Positions 37,451 through 50,090 are shown, counted from the stretch's first letter. The stretch is DNA of 64,000 nucleotides from Lepisosteus oculatus (GCF_040954835.1 NC_090700.1:20007501-20071500); one strand, 5' to 3'. Numbers and translations: made by a program. Notes: generated by a model not told the origin, from the letters alone.

Positions 37451-38828
37451 TGCAAACATTACTAAAGTTGGAAAATATTTTTAAATAAAAAAATACTTTC
37501 CATACAATCAGTTATTTACCTCCCTGGTCCAAACTAGTAGTACAAGTTTATTGAACTCCCTTCCCACTTTCACATGCAGAACTGCAAACTGGGTCCCTTT
37601 TAACTAGACAAGGAAACTAATGTTCAGTGAGACTTTGTTGTACATCTAGTGCATGAAAATGTGCAGAGATAATCTATTAATTACAGGGTAGGTAGACGAT
37701 CATCTCACTGAAGTGCGATAAATATTTTTTGGGAAACAATCCCTACCTTTTACTCTCATGATATTGTCACGGTATTAATTCAGTCTAAAGGAAGCATAAA
37801 GCACAAGGTTTGGAAAAAGGAATTCAACTTACCTCTCAGTCCCAGTTTGTGAGCGATCAAAAGAAATGTATTTTCTGTAGATAAGGGCGTGATGCGGGTC
37901 GGAAACAAATCTCACTTAAAATATTTATCCTTAGGTCCGTAAATGTTTAGAATAACTTTACAAGTAAAAGTAAAGTTAAATCTTCAATATTCGGCATTGT
38001 GGAAACGTGTGGATTTTCATACGTTTGCTTGCTTCGAGGAAAACGCATCCTCTAATTTTGGGAAAAGTTTTCTGATTAATCACCGGGTGGAAAAAGCTCC
38101 TTCCATGTTAATGAAAGGTGAGGGAGTGGTTAATAATTATGTTTTTTGCGCAATTGACCATTGTAACTGAATTGTAAATTCAAGGCATTTGAATACGGCT
38201 TGATATTAGGAACACGAATATAAAACAAATAATGGAAATTGTATCTTCCAAATTTGTAAATAATAAGTAATTTTTATTGGAATGCTTTTCCACATTTGGT
38301 TGTGATTGTGCAAAGAAATACCCATTAGGAAGTGTCACGTTTTTGATGTACTGACAATCTGTGTGCACGGAGATATTACGGTTTCCCTAATATAAGTGGC
38401 AGAGGTCAGTATCTCTTATCTTGTATCATCATACACTCTATGAATGCTGAAACGTGTGCGTGAAGGCTGTACACACTGACAAATGGTCTGTGACAGTGTG
38501 CCCAACCTAATCAAAATAAAACAAAGTAAACAATTTCTTCTGCGCATTATAGCCAAAATTGGAAGTGACTTGAACAAATCAAAAGATAACAGCTTTACGT
38601 CAAAAAGAAGATATTTGAATAAAAACATAAATACTTTAATCTGGCTAGATTTATATTTCATACATCATGGTCCCACAAATGCTGGATTAAGTATCTCAAT
38701 GACACAGACTGTTCAGACTTCAGTCAGCAAGTGTATATATAAATGCATGTTTTTATATTTGGAAATGTTAACTGACTATCAGAAAAACCCTCCACAACCC
38801 ATCCCCCTGGAACTCTGACAAGGTTGTA

Positions 38829-39245
38829 GTGAGTTTGGTGGAGTCTTTTAAGATTCTAGTAATAACCAACTTTAACACCCTTATATGGGTTGCAGATGTT
38901 ATAATGTTACTGTATAAGTATTACAAAGAAAGGGCACCAGACATTGTATTTCCTGCATCAGTTGGAAAAAGTCCAGTGCTTCCAGGCCATTCTCATTCAT
39001 GTCAGTTTTATGGAGCCATTATTGAGATCATTCTCACAGCTTCTAGAACCGTTTGGTTTGGCAACACGTCTGTCTATTCTAGAGGGAAATTACAACCCAT
39101 TGTCTGCTGTGCAGACTCATTGGCTATCGAGAATACCATCTGTTTAAAAAATTTGCCTTAGGGAGACACTACAATCAAAACCAGTCGGCATATGAATAGC
39201 TTCTTCCCCAGAGCCATCAGCCTGCTTAACCAAAACACGTGAATA
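38829..39245 (+). pseudogene. LINE ORF2 C-terminal relic
   Basis: In the frame from 38829 the segment FYGAIIEIILTASRTVWFGN followed by TSVYSRGKLQPIV matches the pattern after the fingers and palm of fish LINE reverse transcriptases (FYxxxIESILTxxITVWFGN...RxxLQRVV). A shifted frame further on gives SFFPRAISLLN-like text (AGCTTCTTCCCCAGAGCCAT). Frameshifts and an early stop show decay. It is in the gap between TRAT1 and GUCA1C and is not host coding sequence. Confidence 0.65.
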
Positions 39246-39404
39246 CAGGATGTAGTGTGTATATAATTGTGGACTTGTTTGTAAAGTGTACGTTATATAC
39301 AGTATATATATTTATTATTGATTGTTTCTGTCTATATTTTTGCACTAAGACACAAAATCATATTCCTTGGACATGTAACATATTTGTCAATAAAAGTTTT
39401 TATT

Positions 39405-39605
39405 CTGATTTAATCCTTTATTTAACCAGGTAAATCAATTGAGGGCAAACACATTTACAATGATAACCTGCAGAGTACCCATTTATATAGCAAGACATTT
39501 TTCTGGAGCAATTGGAATGAAGTAACACCCAAGATTCCAGTCTAGAGTCCAGGGCCCTGACCACCCTGCTGACGTGTACCAATGAATTTGATGTGGTCGA
39601 CACCT
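39405..39605. repeat. Dispersed repeat with TTTATTTAACCAGGTAAA
   Basis: CCTTTATTTAACCAGGTAAA is a familiar opening of a dispersed fish repeat, followed here by about 180 bases that include CCAGTCTAGAGTCCAGGGCC. It may be the tail of a SINE or LINE. Confidence 0.4.
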
Positions 39606-42600
39606 TAAACAGAAAACCTCAAATGACAAATTATCCTGTTTGGTTTCTAGCCTTTTTCAGAAAGCAATGTATGCAAGTGCCTATAAATGCTTTGGGATAT
39701 ATATAATTTGGTAGAAATTACTTCTTCTGTTGTATCACAAGTATACATATGTCTGAAATAGATTTGGCGAACTTCGGTAGTTATTGAACAATACAGGCCT
39801 CTTGAAATACATAGACATACAGTAGTCGTGTAAAATCCCTTTTTCTCCAATTTTCGCCATTACAATAATTAAAGGCTAGCAATACCAAGGTCACAGAAGT
39901 GCAATTTCAGATGCATCATGGGTAATAAAATGAAAATGAATAAAATGGTAATAAAAGAAGAAAGCTATAGGTGGAAATCAGAAAAGTGTAGTGGATACTG
40001 TATATGGGTACAGATAGAACTGTTTGCCCTTTAGGCCAGTTTAATCTTCAAGTATAAAACCTGTTTTTCATATTTTTATATCCCCATCACACTTAGTTTG
40101 TCTTTGCTTTCCACAATATCCCCAGTATTGCCATATTCCTAAAATTGTAACTCCCCCTTGCCTTTAAAAAATTCTAGCTAAGAAATTGATTGACATAAGG
40201 ACATGGATTGTCCTTGGTTTCTAGCTTTAAGGCATTTATAACTGTTTCTTTAACAACATATCAAAAGAGAAAACTGGCTTAATTGAAAGGTTACGGGAGG
40301 ACTAGGATCTATTTTCCAAGAATTCTCTGCTTAAAGAAGCGCCTCCTTTAATCCTGAATGTTCCTAAGCCTAATTTCCACTTGTGTGTCCAAGTCTTTCT
40401 ATTGTTGTTAAACGTGTCCCTTAGGTTGACTTGACTTTGTTGACTTGAGTATTTTGGAATGTTTGATTCAAGTCCGTTTATAATCTTCTCTGTTTAAAGC
40501 TAAAAAGGTGCAGTTTCCTTATTACAATAGGGAATATCTGTAAAGGTAATACAGATAAATACTGTATGTTGTCCGTGATTTTTTTTAATTTATAGATTAA
40601 TAGTAAGGCTTATAAATTAATTTGGAAACTAGTCTCAAAGAGCCTGGTTTTAGGAGAGGAAGTCAAATATCCAGCCTGGAGCGAACAGACGTTTGTCTTT
40701 TAGAATGATCTTTTCCTTATAAATGCCCCAGGGCCATATGTTGGTGTTCATACGCCCTAGGCACTTTCACTCTGAAATGTGCAAAAAGAGCGGTAAACGC
40801 CTTTTGAATTATGTCGATTGACATGATGCACTTTAAACTATTCTAATGCTAAACCACGTGATTGATGGAGCGAGTCGAGTGACCATCACTTCGATACTTC
40901 TAGTTTCTAGAACAGCCACTAGACAGCGCATGATTATTGATTTGGAGCACCTAGAGTCGATCGCAAGCAAGTTGTTTCAGTTCGTATTTCGTTAGTCACT
41001 AATGTTTCCCTCCTTCGTAGGCCCTAGGCACTGAAACTTCCAATTGGGTCAGGTGGGCCTGTCATTTGGAGCTGTCCTTATGTTCTTATCATTTACCTAT
41101 ACAGTATCATTTACTGTGTTAGAACAAATTTGGAAGTTTTAGAACAATTGCTAAAACCCAAATGAAGTTAAAGATCTACAATACTTTTCGCTTTTGTATT
41201 ATCATCTTTGTTTAATTTAAAAAAGTTAAAAAACGTGCTTTCCTTACTGTAATTAATAAAATGTTAATTACAAGCTGTACAAGGAAGGTTCTAATAATTA
41301 TTTTCATTTTTTTTTTCATTACAGAAATAAGTACTTCTTAAAGTTGTGTTTTATTTCTTCTCTTTTCAGCATGGAATGAACCTATTACTTGTTCCCTTGC
41401 AGCCTATGCATGCTGACGCAGCTACCTACCTGTACTATGAATACAAATTTTGTATAAGAGTGTGCATGGAAAAATATATGTGAAAGTATATATACAGTAC
41501 AGGTATAGTATATGTATATCCTAGATATACTGTATACAGTACACAGTACAGCATATACTAACAGCCCACATCTATTAGACTTCTTATAGGTACATGAAGG
41601 CTCTACTCTTTCTATGCCTTTTCAGTGAAAACTGTGTGAAAAATGTGTAATTCTGTAGTTGTGCAATGACACAGTGTTGTCATGACTAGAATGCCATCCA
41701 GGGTAAAAGAAAGAAGACCCAGATAAACAAAACATAAGGACTCCTGCCAGACCCAGTTTTTGGTGGGATATTCACGTGTGAGCAGCCTCAGGAAAACAGA
41801 GAGCACAGCTGGATTTGACGACCACTTAGGAACTTTGGGATAGACTGGGCATTTTGGTTTAACACGAGTCAAATGGGTGTGGATGCAGGAGTCTTCTAAC
41901 CAACAGTGCTGATTAAATACGACCCTTTACTATCTGAAATAATTAGGCATCCAACACCATAGCTGTCAGCACATCAAGGGGAAACATTGCCATCCAAACC
42001 TGTAAGGTTCAGGATACTCTTCCCCTTTACAGAACCAAATCCTTATCAAAGTTCAGGATTCCACTTTCATCAGCTGCTGCCAGTGATTGACAAAGCTGGA
42101 AGTTCAGTGCCACTGGAAGTGAGGCCAATTAAGCAGGCAATCAATTATTGTTCATGTTCATCTCTCTGTATATACCTGATTGCATAAGAACCAAGTTGCT
42201 TGGAGAACATTTGGTATTTCTAAATTAAAGCCACACTGAATTGTCTTTAGCAAATCCAGTGCTATTTTCGTGGCTTAAACATGCATTAGAGAGATGCTGC
42301 CAGAGACACAGCATGTGTATTAATCTGGACATGGGCCAAAGCACATGGAAAAACTGTGCCAGCTGTCCAGCTCAGCTGTGGTTCAGTGGGCAAAGATATC
42401 TTCACTTTTCTAGTTCTTTCTGTGTTCTCCTTCTCACACATACTCTCTCTCTGAAACAAACAGCTTAGAAACACGCAGTGCAGGTCATCAGGGTGAAACT
42501 CCAGAGAGTCTTGAGGACACTGTTTCTGCCTCAGTACAGACACCATGGGGTCCACTGCTGACTTTTGGGGCTCTGCTCTTCTTCTCAAGAAGGTGCGTCA

Positions 42601-42630
42601 CCTGAGATGCAGCACACTGGAGAGTATCCA
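39606..42630. other. Intergenic space and GUCA1C 3' region
   Basis: The part nearest 42630 should be GUCA1C 3' UTR (minus strand). A minus-strand AATAAA lies near 41351-41356. A somewhat CpG-richer segment at 40750-41040 is bounded by the direct repeat GCCCTAGGCACT. No other gene recognised. Confidence 0.4.
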
Positions 42631-42761
42631 TCAGACGCTGTTCCTCCGCCCCTTGATGATGACTTTTAGGACATGGGAGAGGTCCAGGGTTTTTGTAATT
42701 GTTTCCATGATAACCGGGTGCTCTTTCGCTCCAGCAATGAACTCCTCCAGTGTCAGCTCCC
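42631..42761 (-). CDS. GUCA1C: GUCA1C coding exon 4
   Basis: The acceptor is ATTCTCTAG, entering in phase 1. It encodes [20 protein letters not shown], the end of the fourth EF-hand, and the C-terminal helix to GRRNSV and the stop. The short C-terminus is typical of fish GCAP3; the human protein has a longer tail. Confidence 0.9.
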
Positions 42762-45700
42762 CTAGAGAATGAAAAAAGGACAAACTACAGACAACGCATT
42801 CCTATATTTTATTCTTAAGACTACTGAATCTCTAAATAATGGTACAGCAACTGTTGTGAAGACACAGTGACATAAAAGGTAACTATTGGCACCTGGGAGT
42901 AATAAAAAAAAACATACTCCTGCCATAGTTCATGCAGCTGTACCAGTCCAACATCATCTTTAAAACACTGGATAAAATACAGAGTTTCAGTTGAGCAAAT
43001 TTCCACCAGCTATATCAGGCTTCTGTGTTGTACTGTACTTTCTGTCTGGGCAGTGTCATTGACTTTTCCAGGGCAGAGTCTGGGACAGAAGTATGTGATT
43101 CACCAAGAAAAAAGCAGCATGAAAATAAGCCTCCTTCTGATAACAGTGACACGGTCACTTAAAGTTCTGATTTTACCAGTTAGCTAGCTGACCAGTTAAT
43201 GACAAGGTTTACCAGCGTAACTAATTCTAATTTTTATTTACTGTGGCCTCTTAAACCTTTACTTTTAAGTCACTTACCATCGCCGTTCACATCTATAGTG
43301 TCAAATATCAGGGTTGTGATTTCCTCTGGGGATATGTCATAGTGTCGATTGATGTCTTGTACGGCCTGAAATTGAACAATATGGTATGATGAACTGATCA
43401 AAATACATTTGAACATGTGAAAATACATTGAATACATACATTTAAATAGATTATTTTATTTTAGAAGAATGGGTGTCACAGTGGGTGGTAATTAGCATTA
43501 CTGACTCGCAGCTCTTGGGCTCTAGATCCTTATGGTTTAGTAAAGCTTCAGCAGAAAACAAAAGTGTCACCATGTGAAAACTGTGCCACTGCAGTAAAGG
43601 CCTGGATGAGCAGCAGAAGGATTAGGCATACCAAAATTAAAAATGAAAAAAACATATGTGTTATTATGATTATTACTTTTCTTTATTTCCTGCAAAATGT
43701 TTCTGGTTAAAAAACAAGCCAAAGCAGACAGTACAACCCATCTATTCACTTTAAATTAGTTTGTAAACAGTATGGATTATGAGACATGTTTGTTTTGGCA
43801 ATAATGATATTTGGCTTGTTCTGAGCAATAATTACAAGTATGCTCTTTATATTTGATTAGATCAAACTAGTCTCTTTGAATGAAAGGTACAGTATACAGG
43901 CCCACTGAGGGCAGTTCTCAGTATTTTTATTTTTAACAACACCTTCAACAATTTGGAGAATAGCTCCAAATTGACTCCATTTTCTAACTGCTTCATTCAA
44001 TTCAGGGTCACAGGGCAGCCAGAGCTTAGCTGTAGCTGGCAAGCAACTGGTACAAGGCAGGGTACACCCTGGGTGGGATGGCAGTCCATTGAAGTGTAAC
44101 CCCTCTTAACGTCAAAAGTTTTTTAGATACACATTCATACCAGGGCCAATTTTCCCAGAAGCCAATTAACCTACCAGTTAGTCGTTGGAGTGTGGGAAGG
44201 AACTGGAGCCCCCGAAGGTAAAGGAGACGCATGAATACAAGGCCAAATTTATGTAGATAGCACCAAGGTATGGAACTAAACCCAGGGCACAAGCACTGCG
44301 AGGCAGCAATCTTAACCTCTGTCTCACTGTGCCAACATATGTGATAGAAAAATTTGACCGGTTCTTCAATAACTAAAGCAAAAAAAAAAACATTTCTTGG
44401 TTTTTCAAGATCTCACCAACATGGAAGAAGACTAGAGTATAAACAAGTATCAATAAAACTACAGTCTTGGGCTGCAATACGAATATTTTCTTAACTTTCA
44501 TTGAATTCTAGTCAATAGGATGATAGGATCTTAAATGGTTCAGATGCTCAAACTATCATGCACTGGACATCCAGCAGCATCAGACTGCACTGTGCTGCAT
44601 TGCTACTGTATGCATGCAGGCGAGGTGGTGATCAATTTTCATCACACTGGAAAAATCAAATGATTAAAGTATTATCTAACCTATTACAGTGCATTCCAAA
44701 TCAGAATTGATTTAAAATATCTGCACATGAAGACACTGTGTGAGTGTTGAGGTTGTTAACTGTCCAGAAAAACAATGAAGAAGAGGTATTTTCCAATTGC
44801 TCACCTTAAATATCGTTTGAAGTTCCTCTCGGTCTATTTTGCCATTTCCATCAGCATCGTAGAGCTTGAAATACCACTTTAATTTCTGGTTGATTTCTCC
44901 TTTTAGCACTAAGCTGATCGCAGCAATGTATTCCACAAAGTCTATAAAGCCGTCCTGAAATGAAAGAAAAAGTTTCTAACATTTTCTGAAATATTAAAAT
45001 CAAATTGTAAAAAAAAGGAGTGTGACCTGACCAGCTTGAGAAAACAAGTAGTAGGCCTGCCAAAGTAAAACTTAGCAGCTTGGGAAAGATTGTATTAGAG
45101 GCCATTGAAACCTGACAGCTGTTTGCTCTTCAGGATCAAGAGAAGGAATTAATTAAAAAATGAAATCACATTAAAAATGCAGTTACAAATATTGTGATGT
45201 GGACACTCGTGACTCAACTTAGTTAATGTGGTATGAAAATGCTTGTAAAAATTGGCCCTTAATGAAAATGTTTCCTTTCTCAATACCCATTCTCTTCTGT
45301 TTACTTAGATTATTATACTTAAAGCACTTTGCTTAAACACTGTGTACGCATAGTCCCAACAAAATATTTGTGAGCCATTTAAATCAGTCCACATTTGCTT
45401 ATATTTTAAACAAAAAAAGGAAATTAGATGTTCATGGAAATGTAAAGATATCTTGATTAAATTTGGATTTTTTAATGCACAAACTGACCCAACAGTAAAT
45501 ATCCTTGTGTGAATATGTACTGTACTGTACAGTATGTCATCCTTCAGATTCAGTAACTGGTGGAACCTCCTTGAATAGCAATGACTTTAACTAGACATTT
45601 CCTATAATGGTCTTTCACATTTTTCCTTTTATGAATTTTAGCTCATTATTCCTTCCAACTTTAACTTGGACAATCCAAAATGCATTCTACTGTAGATCTG

Positions 45701-48638
45701 TGTGTATACTTAAGATCATTGTGTGGCTGAATGAATGAATGAATGGCCTGACATTCTCCTCCAGAATTTGCTGATACAAAGCAGAATTTGTAGTCATCCA
45801 GGTCTTGAAGCAGCAAAGCAGCCCCAAACCATTATACTACAATTATGACTACAACTGACAGATGGAACAAATTTAATCTGTTGGAAGGTAGTGTTTGGTT
45901 TTCACCACACAAAATATTTCTCCTTTTTATCCAGTAGTCTTGTAAATTGTCCAAGTGCTCGCTATCGAATTTGAGATAAGCAGCAATGTTCTTTTTTAAA
46001 GATCAATGGTTTTCTTCTTAGCTAGCCTCTAATGTTCTTGTTTGGGATATTTCCTGATGATGGAGGCCTGAACACAAACATTAGCAACAGTGAGAAAGGC
46101 TTGAAGATGCAGGCCTGACATTGCTTAAGATTAAGATGGGTTTATCTTCCATTATGTGTATAAACCTAACATTTGGAGAATTTAGCTTATATATAATAAG
46201 GCAATAATAGAAAATATAGAAGCAAAACATTTTAATGAAACAATTGCATTTATAGATTCTTTAGTGCTGTTTACACAAATTCCAACAGTTTTGACCTGCA
46301 ATCTCCTTTATCTCCTCAGAGATTACCATGTCCTCATTTCTCCTCTCCTGTCTGACACTTTCATTAGGCTTTTCTATTTAAAACTCCCTTGACCATTACC
46401 ATTGTGTCATTAAATACACAATGTTTTAACAAAACCGTGTACTTGAAACCTGAGGGTTTCTGTGGTTTGTAGCATGTGTGCTACATGTTTATGCTAATTA
46501 AAGCAGTTAGGCAGGTTGCTGTCTAAAGTAGATAAGATATTTCCAATAACAACTTGAAATATATAATTGTCATCAAGACTAGGTGGACAACCAGAGAACC
46601 CTGAAATATTGTAAGAACAGAAGAACAGGCACAAACCATTCAAACATTTCCTAATGTTTTCAGAAACAAATACAACAGAGGATCTATTTTTATTTATATT
46701 ATTGCTATCTCTGCATCAAAATAAATCATAAATAATCACAGCTACACATTCTCAAGTCTTCAGGTTTTCTGTTTTCTTTACCGTTTACTGATTTCACCCA
46801 AATCTCTAAAGCTCTCTAGTCACATTGTTGAAGCTGAAAGCATGAAATCCCTAATTGTAAAAAAACGTGGAAATGACAGGTGGCAACACTATTTTTAAAA
46901 TGCAGTGAAAAAAATACTTTGCAGGATGCACAGGCAGGAGACACTGTAAAAGCATAGTGTTTTCCTATTACCTTTCACCCTAAATTTAACAAACTACAAA
47001 CAAGGGGCACATATTTTGAAAGGACTGCATTGGTTTCACCACTATTCTGAATTTCATATCAAGGCATTCTTGATATTCAACCTTCAAAGCTTGAAGAAGA
47101 ATATTTTGTATTGCCCTGTCTTTACAACTGCTTACAGAGGAATTGTGATACTTGAACACTTACATAAACATAGTCAGAGGTATGAGTCATACCATGCAAA
47201 CTCTTACTTGTTCATAAGATGCAAGTGTAAAGATTTCCAACTCTTTTTCACCCCATCATTCCACAATTACCAAAGTTATTAAAAATCTGAGCTTCATGCT
47301 GTTACCAGTTTCATGCTGATGCTAGACAACACTAAATTGCTTTAGTCCCAGCAAACAGGTGCTGGAATTCTTACTTTATATCAACAGTATAATGACACCA
47401 CAGATTGTTTTGGCATATATTTTAATTTTCTACCTACAAAAGACAAAGCACTGTGAACTGCAATCTAAAATACTGTGAACTGCATATCTGATTTCCATCT
47501 TTCCCAGAGTGTTTTCAGTGCTCTTTGTGGGGCTCAGAATTTTATAACCATCTTTGTGCAACCAGGTCACCTAGTGTAGCCCTGCAAGGCATCTGCTGGT
47601 TTTTAATTTTTAATCCCTTGAAAATTCATCCCACTAAATCAAAATGACAAAATCTATAGTTGTGATGTATGTCAACAGCAGGCTAAAGCAGAGCTGCCAT
47701 GTCAGATCAACGGAATTTATCTAGGATGCTTTAAAATACTCAACCTGAGGGGTCACATGAGACAGGTGCCTTCTGACCTTGCATTTTGCTCCAGGTGGAA
47801 TGCCGTCATGTTAAATCAGATTTGTGTCAAAAAGCTCAGTTTCCCAGGCAATCCAATTAGTACCAAACTACTCATAGCTGCTTATGGTATGAGAGAAGCT
47901 AATCCATTCATCCATTTCAAACTGCTTCATCCAATTCAGTGGCACAGGGGAGCCAGAGCCTGGCAAGCAACGGGTGCAAGGCAAGATACACCCTGGATGG
48001 GATGCCAGTCCATTACAAGGCACACACAGACACACACACTCTCACAACAGGGCCATTTTTCCAAGAACACAGAGAGCATATACAAACTCCATACAGATAG
48101 TACCCCAGGTCTGGAATTAAACCCCGCACTGTGAAGCAGCAATGCTAACCATTGTGCCACCATGCCGTGCGAGAAGCTAACCACATTTCTTTTTTTTCCT
48201 CTGCTCTTTTTCCACAGTAGAACTGGCCAATTGCATTGTCCATGTTTATAGTTTAGCGCAATTAAAATTCATTCCACACTGATGCTTCAACAGCCTGTTT
48301 GGAAATTGAAGAATCTTTCCCATCTGTCCCTAATGTTGCTGTGCTTTTCTGGAAGTCTCCTTTGGCATGTACTTCCATCTGGTTTGTCCAGTGTCCAGTA
48401 AGAAGTGGCTTGAAAGTAATGTGTGGCCGGTGATGACTCTTACCCCGTTCATGTCGAAGGTGTGGAACACCTGGTCGATGTAACTGTTTGCCTCTTCGGT
48501 CACCCCTTGCAGCCCCAGGATGGCTTTCAGCTCGTACAAGGTGATGAGACCCGACGGAGACTCCCGCATGAATTTATTGTACCAGTGGTGCATATCCACA
48601 GCGAGGATGTCATCTAGCGAAGAGCCATAGGCGCCCAT
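42631..48638 (-). CDS. GUCA1C: Guanylate cyclase-activating protein 3 (GCAP3)
   Basis: Four minus-strand exons (48638-48444, 44954-44805, 43365-43278, 42761-42631) join into 187 residues, ending TGA at 42633-42631. GCAPs are neuronal calcium sensors of photoreceptors: calcium-free, they activate retinal membrane guanylate cyclase and restore cGMP after light. The protein begins MGAYGSS, an N-myristoylation signal. EF-hand 1 is degenerate ([13 protein letters not shown], the usual non-binding GCAP form). EF2 (62-73, [12 protein letters not shown]), EF3 (98-109, [12 protein letters not shown]) and EF4 (140-151, DVNGDGELTLEE) keep all the acidic ligands. The segment [18 protein letters not shown] nearly equals human GUCA1C. 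All introns are GT-AG with agreeing phases. The GUCA1C assignment over other GCAPs rests on this similarity and on its place next to convergent TRAT1, as in human. Confidence 0.9.
43278..43365 (-). CDS. GUCA1C: GUCA1C coding exon 3
   Basis: The acceptor is ATTTCAG and the donor is GATG|GTAAGT. It encodes [20 protein letters not shown] and most of EF-hand 4 (DTIDVNGDG), leaving one base for exon 4. Confidence 0.92.
43975..44338 (-). repeat. tRNA-derived SINE, near full length
   Basis: On the minus strand it starts at about 44338 with a tRNA-like head (GGCACAGTGAGACAGAGGTT, then GCCTCGCAGTGCTTGTGCCC and GGGTTTAGTTCC, a decayed box B). The body contains CCTTCCCACACTCCAACGAC and CAGGGTGTACCCTGCCTTGT, and ends GAATGAAGCAGTTAGAAAAT. 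It lies in GUCA1C intron 2, in the same orientation as the gene. Confidence 0.65.
44805..44954 (-). CDS. GUCA1C: GUCA1C coding exon 2
   Basis: The acceptor is TTTCATTTCAG and the donor is AAG|GTGAGC. Its fifty codons complete EF-hand 2 ([19 protein letters not shown]) and hold all of EF-hand 3. Phase 0 at both ends. Confidence 0.94.
45520..46160 (-). mobile_element. Decayed Tc1-like or related DNA-transposon copy
   Basis: The plus-strand text (CTGGTGGAACCTCCTTGAAT, AATGGTCTTTCACATTTTTC, CTGACATTCTCCTCCAGAAT, AGCAGCCCCAAACCATTATA) follows in order a long repeat I know from many fish genomes, read in the direction opposite to its transposase. Stops and gaps are frequent. It lies in GUCA1C intron 1. 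A (GAAT)n microsatellite sits at about 45729-45745. Confidence 0.5.
47903..48172 (-). repeat. tRNA-derived SINE
   Basis: Same family and orientation as 43975-44338. On the minus strand GGCACAATGGTTAGCATTGC (box A region) starts near 48163 and a box-B-like GCGGGGTTTAATTCCAG follows. The body has GTGCCTTGTAATGGACTGGC and CCAGGGTGTATCTTGCCTTG. It lies in GUCA1C intron 1, about 270 bases downstream of exon 1. Confidence 0.68.
48444..48638 (-). CDS. GUCA1C: GUCA1C coding exon 1
   Basis: The start ATG is at 48638-48636, giving [20 protein letters not shown], with Gly2 available for myristoylation. The donor is AACGGG|GTAAGA. Its sixty-five codons cover the degenerate EF-hand 1 and the first half of EF-hand 2 (FDMNG). 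The frame continues past the donor but loses similarity there, confirming the splice. Confidence 0.94.
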
Positions 48639-50090
48639 TCTGCTCAGTCAATTCCCCGATTCAATGTCTCACTGAAGAGCTGGCTCTGCTTCTTCCTGAG
48701 AGCTGCTCTGGACTGGCTAAAAGCAAAACTGAGCAACGGCTACTGATTTCTAAACCTCTTAAGCCTGCCTGCTAAAAAAGACCATGCCCAAAAATAGACA
48801 TTTAATGAGATAACCATCTCCTCTCGACAGGAATGGCAAGGCCTTAACATCAAGTTGGAATGGGACATTTATGTAATCTATGAAGTTCCCTCTCTGCTGT
48901 AGCTAGTGCAATGTGTGGTTCATTCTCCGTTATCTTAACCTGAGGCAGACACCAAGACAAAGAAGTCTTGACCAAGGCCGGTAACAAACACTGGAATGTG
49001 CACTATTACAGTATATATTTACAGAGCCAGCTGCAATTCAGTGATGACAGAATTGTATTGCAAGACGTGTTTGAGTCTTTACTCTGATTCATAAGGAGAG
49101 TTCATTACCTTGGGAGCTGAGGGGATTAATTGGCAGGTTTTAGTGCACTTAATATAAAGTTATCCAAGTTATCTGAGCATCCATCAGGAATAGGACTTTT
49201 ATGCTGCTATGCAATTTCTACATCCTGCTTAGCCACAGATTCTTTTGGTTTTGCACTCCACTTGAACTCAGAATTGAATCAATTACTGCCATACATAGTC
49301 TGATTTTTTGCCAGGTATTCAGTCATCAAAAAATGCTTCAAAACCAGTAACACTGTGGTTCTCCAAGACCGGAGTGAGTATCACTGCTCTTGACATCAAT
49401 ATACTTGAAGTTTTACTCTTTTAAGATAACTAAGTATGTAATTTTTGTATTGAACTTTTTGTATTGATTTTAAAAAACTATAACAACTTTGTGGAATGAA
49501 TTTTCTGAACTTTTTTAAATAAAAATTAAAAACATACGCAGCAAGGAACAATTCTCTCTAGTTGTGTATGTAACACCTGAAACTGTAATTGGTGAAGATA
49601 AATATTATAACTGTTTTTTCAAATATGCAAGACATGTTAGCCTGTCACTGCAGGATAGCATGTCCTGCAGTGACACACGACCAGGAGTTACAAAACCACA
49701 CTAGGAACAGTGCCAAACAGCCAAAGGTTGTTAACCTGCGGTCCCTTTTTAGTAAATCTGCAGTGGATTAACAGGACTTCTGAACAAGATTACCAATAAG
49801 CAGTGACAAGTGATGACAAAGGCCGAGGGAAGATTTTCTTAGACAATCAAATGTGTAATATAATGACAACTTATTAAGGGATTTTAGAAAAGTGTAGTTG
49901 TTAGTTCAGAAAGATTACAACAAGGACACATAAAGTACACATTTCTATGACTGAAAGGTTTCTGAATGCCTGTATCTGAAAGCTGTGCTGAGCACATAAT
50001 AATAATAAATACCAGGGTGCTTTTCGAAAAGAGTAGGGGTGTTACTCCAATTTCCCATTGGCCTTTACTAATCATGTCCTCCTAATGAAT
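48639..50090. other. GUCA1C 5' flank
   Basis: It should contain the GUCA1C promoter. A GGATTA word (a CRX-type homeodomain site) is present near 49133, but I see no clear TATA box or cluster of photoreceptor sites and do not call a promoter. Confidence 0.35.
49643..49675. repeat. Perfect 13-bp hairpin
   Basis: TGTCACTGCAGGA, a 7-base loop (TAGCATG), then its exact reverse complement TCCTGCAGTGACA. Confidence 0.9.

Larger units (their letters stand above)
32662..38820. other. TRAT1 3' region and convergent intergenic space
   Basis: The first part is presumably TRAT1 3' UTR. The first clear AATAAA after the stop is at 35668-35673, with others at 35972 and near 36004; I cannot say which is used. 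Short tandem repeats occur at 35020-35066 (AGCAAAAGATT and TTTCCAAAAGA units) and 35660-35699 (GCTAATAAAATCAG twice). No other gene recognised. Confidence 0.4.

Noticed and set aside
48019-48045. CRISPR-like or functional tandem array at the CACACA run
   Set aside because: It is a simple CA-rich stretch within a SINE body.
48330-48443. Continuation of the GUCA1C frame past exon 1
   Set aside because: Similarity to GCAPs stops exactly at FDMNG, where a GTAAGA donor lies, and exon 2 restores the EF-hand.
49131-49140. GUCA1C photoreceptor enhancer from a single GGATTA word
   Set aside because: A 6-base word is expected by chance many times in this window, and no cluster of CRX, NRL or OTX sites is visible.
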